Shown in pieces: positions 62,871-64,000 of a stretch of DNA of 64,000 bases. This DNA comes from Neoarius graeffei (taxonomy: Eukaryota; Chordata; Actinopteri; Siluriformes; Ariidae), in NCBI RefSeq assembly GCF_027579695.1, contig NC_083577.1:36679198-36743197 (forward strand), in the 5' to 3' direction. The notes under the pieces are model-generated. The model had not been told where the DNA came from and made no database searches. It saw nothing but the letters and a program-made list of their open reading frames with translations. Positions within the stretch are counted from its first letter, which is position 1, and each line of letters begins with the position of its first letter. The translations under genes were made by a program, and so were the position numbers.

Positions 62871-63886
62871 CTGAAAAACAGAAGAGAGCAAAAGAGAGCC
62901 AAGGACAGTCTGAATTGCCACGGAATCACAGAGATCCCGAAAGCCTGCATGCAAGCTAAATCTCTGATTCCTGCATTGTGGGCAATTGCAGTAAAGCACA
63001 AACCAGTAGTTACTCCAACTGGCTTGAGAACTTCAAACAGAAAATGCAATGTTTAGTATATAACATGCATGTGCTCTCTGCTAGTAAACTTACAGTGAGA
63101 GGAAATAAATATTCAGACACTTTTGTTTTTGTTATTAATACACTTCTAGTACACATCCATTTACAAACAAAATATTTTGACATTATACAAAAAGGTATGT
63201 ATTTATAAGCTTAAAAACTAAATGGGGAAAAAGGTATTCGGGCATATTTTATATTATATCGCATGTTCTGATTGGCTACTCTACTACTAGGCTATCAGCT
63301 CATATACCGTGAGTAGAGAAAAATAAAATGGCGGAGCGTGTTGCTGAACCAACCGAGGACAAACTAAAAACTCTACTCAAAAACAAAATCCCAAAAAATA
63401 AAAAAAGCAACAAAATATGGAACTAATGTATTTGATAGTCAGAACATATCTTTTTTATTTTTCAAGAATTATTATTATAGAATTTTTCACAAACTACTCC
63501 TGTCATTTCGCCGGTTTGTTTAAATTCTAAGCTGAAATGATTTTGTTGGACGTTTTGTGTAAAGTTTTTATTTATCAAATTTGCAAAAAATAAAAATGCT
63601 CTGTTTCTCAAAATCCAGTGAATGTGGATAGAATAAAACAGTTATTCCACTCAATTTCGTCATACATGGCTTATAGTTTATAAGCAGATTTGCTTATGAC
63701 AATTTTGAGTAAAAATTTGTCATAAGCAAATTGCACCACACAATATTTTTGCATATACTGTTTTTTAAATGATCATATTTATACATATTGTACCAATGTA
63801 CAGTAATTTATCCTCATACTCCCACCTTGCACACTGTCAATTTTTTTAATTATTATTTTTTTATTATGTGTTTAACTGTACTTCTC
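62871..63886. other. No gene recognised; probable srpx intron 1
   Basis: I searched the minus strand for a signal-peptide exon ending in phase 1 and found none. A perfect 15-bp hairpin lies at 63688-63731. Confidence 0.45.
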
Positions 63887-63952
63887 GGTGTGCCTTTAAA
63901 TTGCCCCTGGGGACAAATAAATTGAATTGAATTGAACTGAACTGAATTGAAT
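63887..63952 (+). mobile_element. Non-LTR element 3' tail with short tandem repeat
   Basis: gcctttaaattgcccctggg, gacaaataaa, then imperfect ttgaa repeats: the conserved 3' tail style of fish LINE/SINE elements. The upstream body is not recognisable. Confidence 0.55.
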
Positions 63953-64000
63953 ATGGTGGTATGCAAAAGTTTGGGCACCCCTGGTCAAAATTGCTGTTAC
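63953..64000. mobile_element. Tc1-like terminal repeat cut by the window end
   Basis: ggtatgcaaaagtttgggcacc matches the left end of the element at 30868. The 18-mer gcaaaagtttgggcaccc is at 63963-63980. The rest lies beyond the window. Confidence 0.85.

Noticed and set aside
1..64000. CRISPR arrays, bacterial operons or phage modules
   Set aside because: Nothing of this kind is present. Introns, SINEs and vertebrate genes show the DNA is from a fish nuclear genome.

Overview
The window is teleost fish nuclear DNA. The evidence is two spliced or vertebrate-type genes and a dense load of fish-type repeats: Tc1-like transposons, a DANA-like tRNA-derived SINE in at least eight copies, hAT-like and Harbinger-like elements, a Penelope-like retroelement, Gmr1-like LTR elements and an endogenous retrovirus. 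An ostariophysan fish, perhaps a catfish, is my guess from the style of the SINE and Tc1 families; the sequence does not prove it.

Layout. Positions 1-10950 hold a Penelope-like element (2158-5655) with 713-bp inverted arms, a broken THAP-domain exon cut by a damaged Tc1 copy, a small inverted-repeat element inside a GT microsatellite, and a Tc1 nested in another Tc1. Positions 10954-17656 are a retrovirus-like provirus on the minus strand. Its two 405-bp LTRs look the same throughout, its pol frame is open, its gag is frameshifted and its env is almost wholly deleted. Positions 17665-28866 are a DNA element split by two Gmr1-like LTR retrotransposons in opposite orientation. Positions 28876-32413 carry two further decayed Tc1 elements side by side.

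Positions 32556-33908 are an uninterrupted glycosyltransferase family 92 coding exon on the plus strand. Positions 34116-43469 hold fold-back elements, a Gmr1-like fragment, and a decayed Tc1 split by a third, nearly complete Gmr1-like element.

Positions 43904-62870 are nine coding exons, on the minus strand, of a gene I identify as srpx (sushi-repeat-containing protein, X-linked). Its exons keep reading phase at every junction and encode the domain order sushi, sushi, HYR, sushi, C-terminal SRPX domain. The first (signal peptide) exon was not found and probably lies beyond 64000. The srpx introns carry an intact-looking Tc1 transposase gene (49015-50091), several nested DNA transposons and most of the SINEs.

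The two host genes have no evident functional link. Most of the window is a record of repeated insertion, and nesting gives a relative order of events at many sites. The most unusual architectures are the Gmr1-like elements (integrase upstream of reverse transcriptase in a gypsy-type element), the self-complementary Penelope copy with a hammerhead-ribozyme-like core, and the apparently recent provirus without env.
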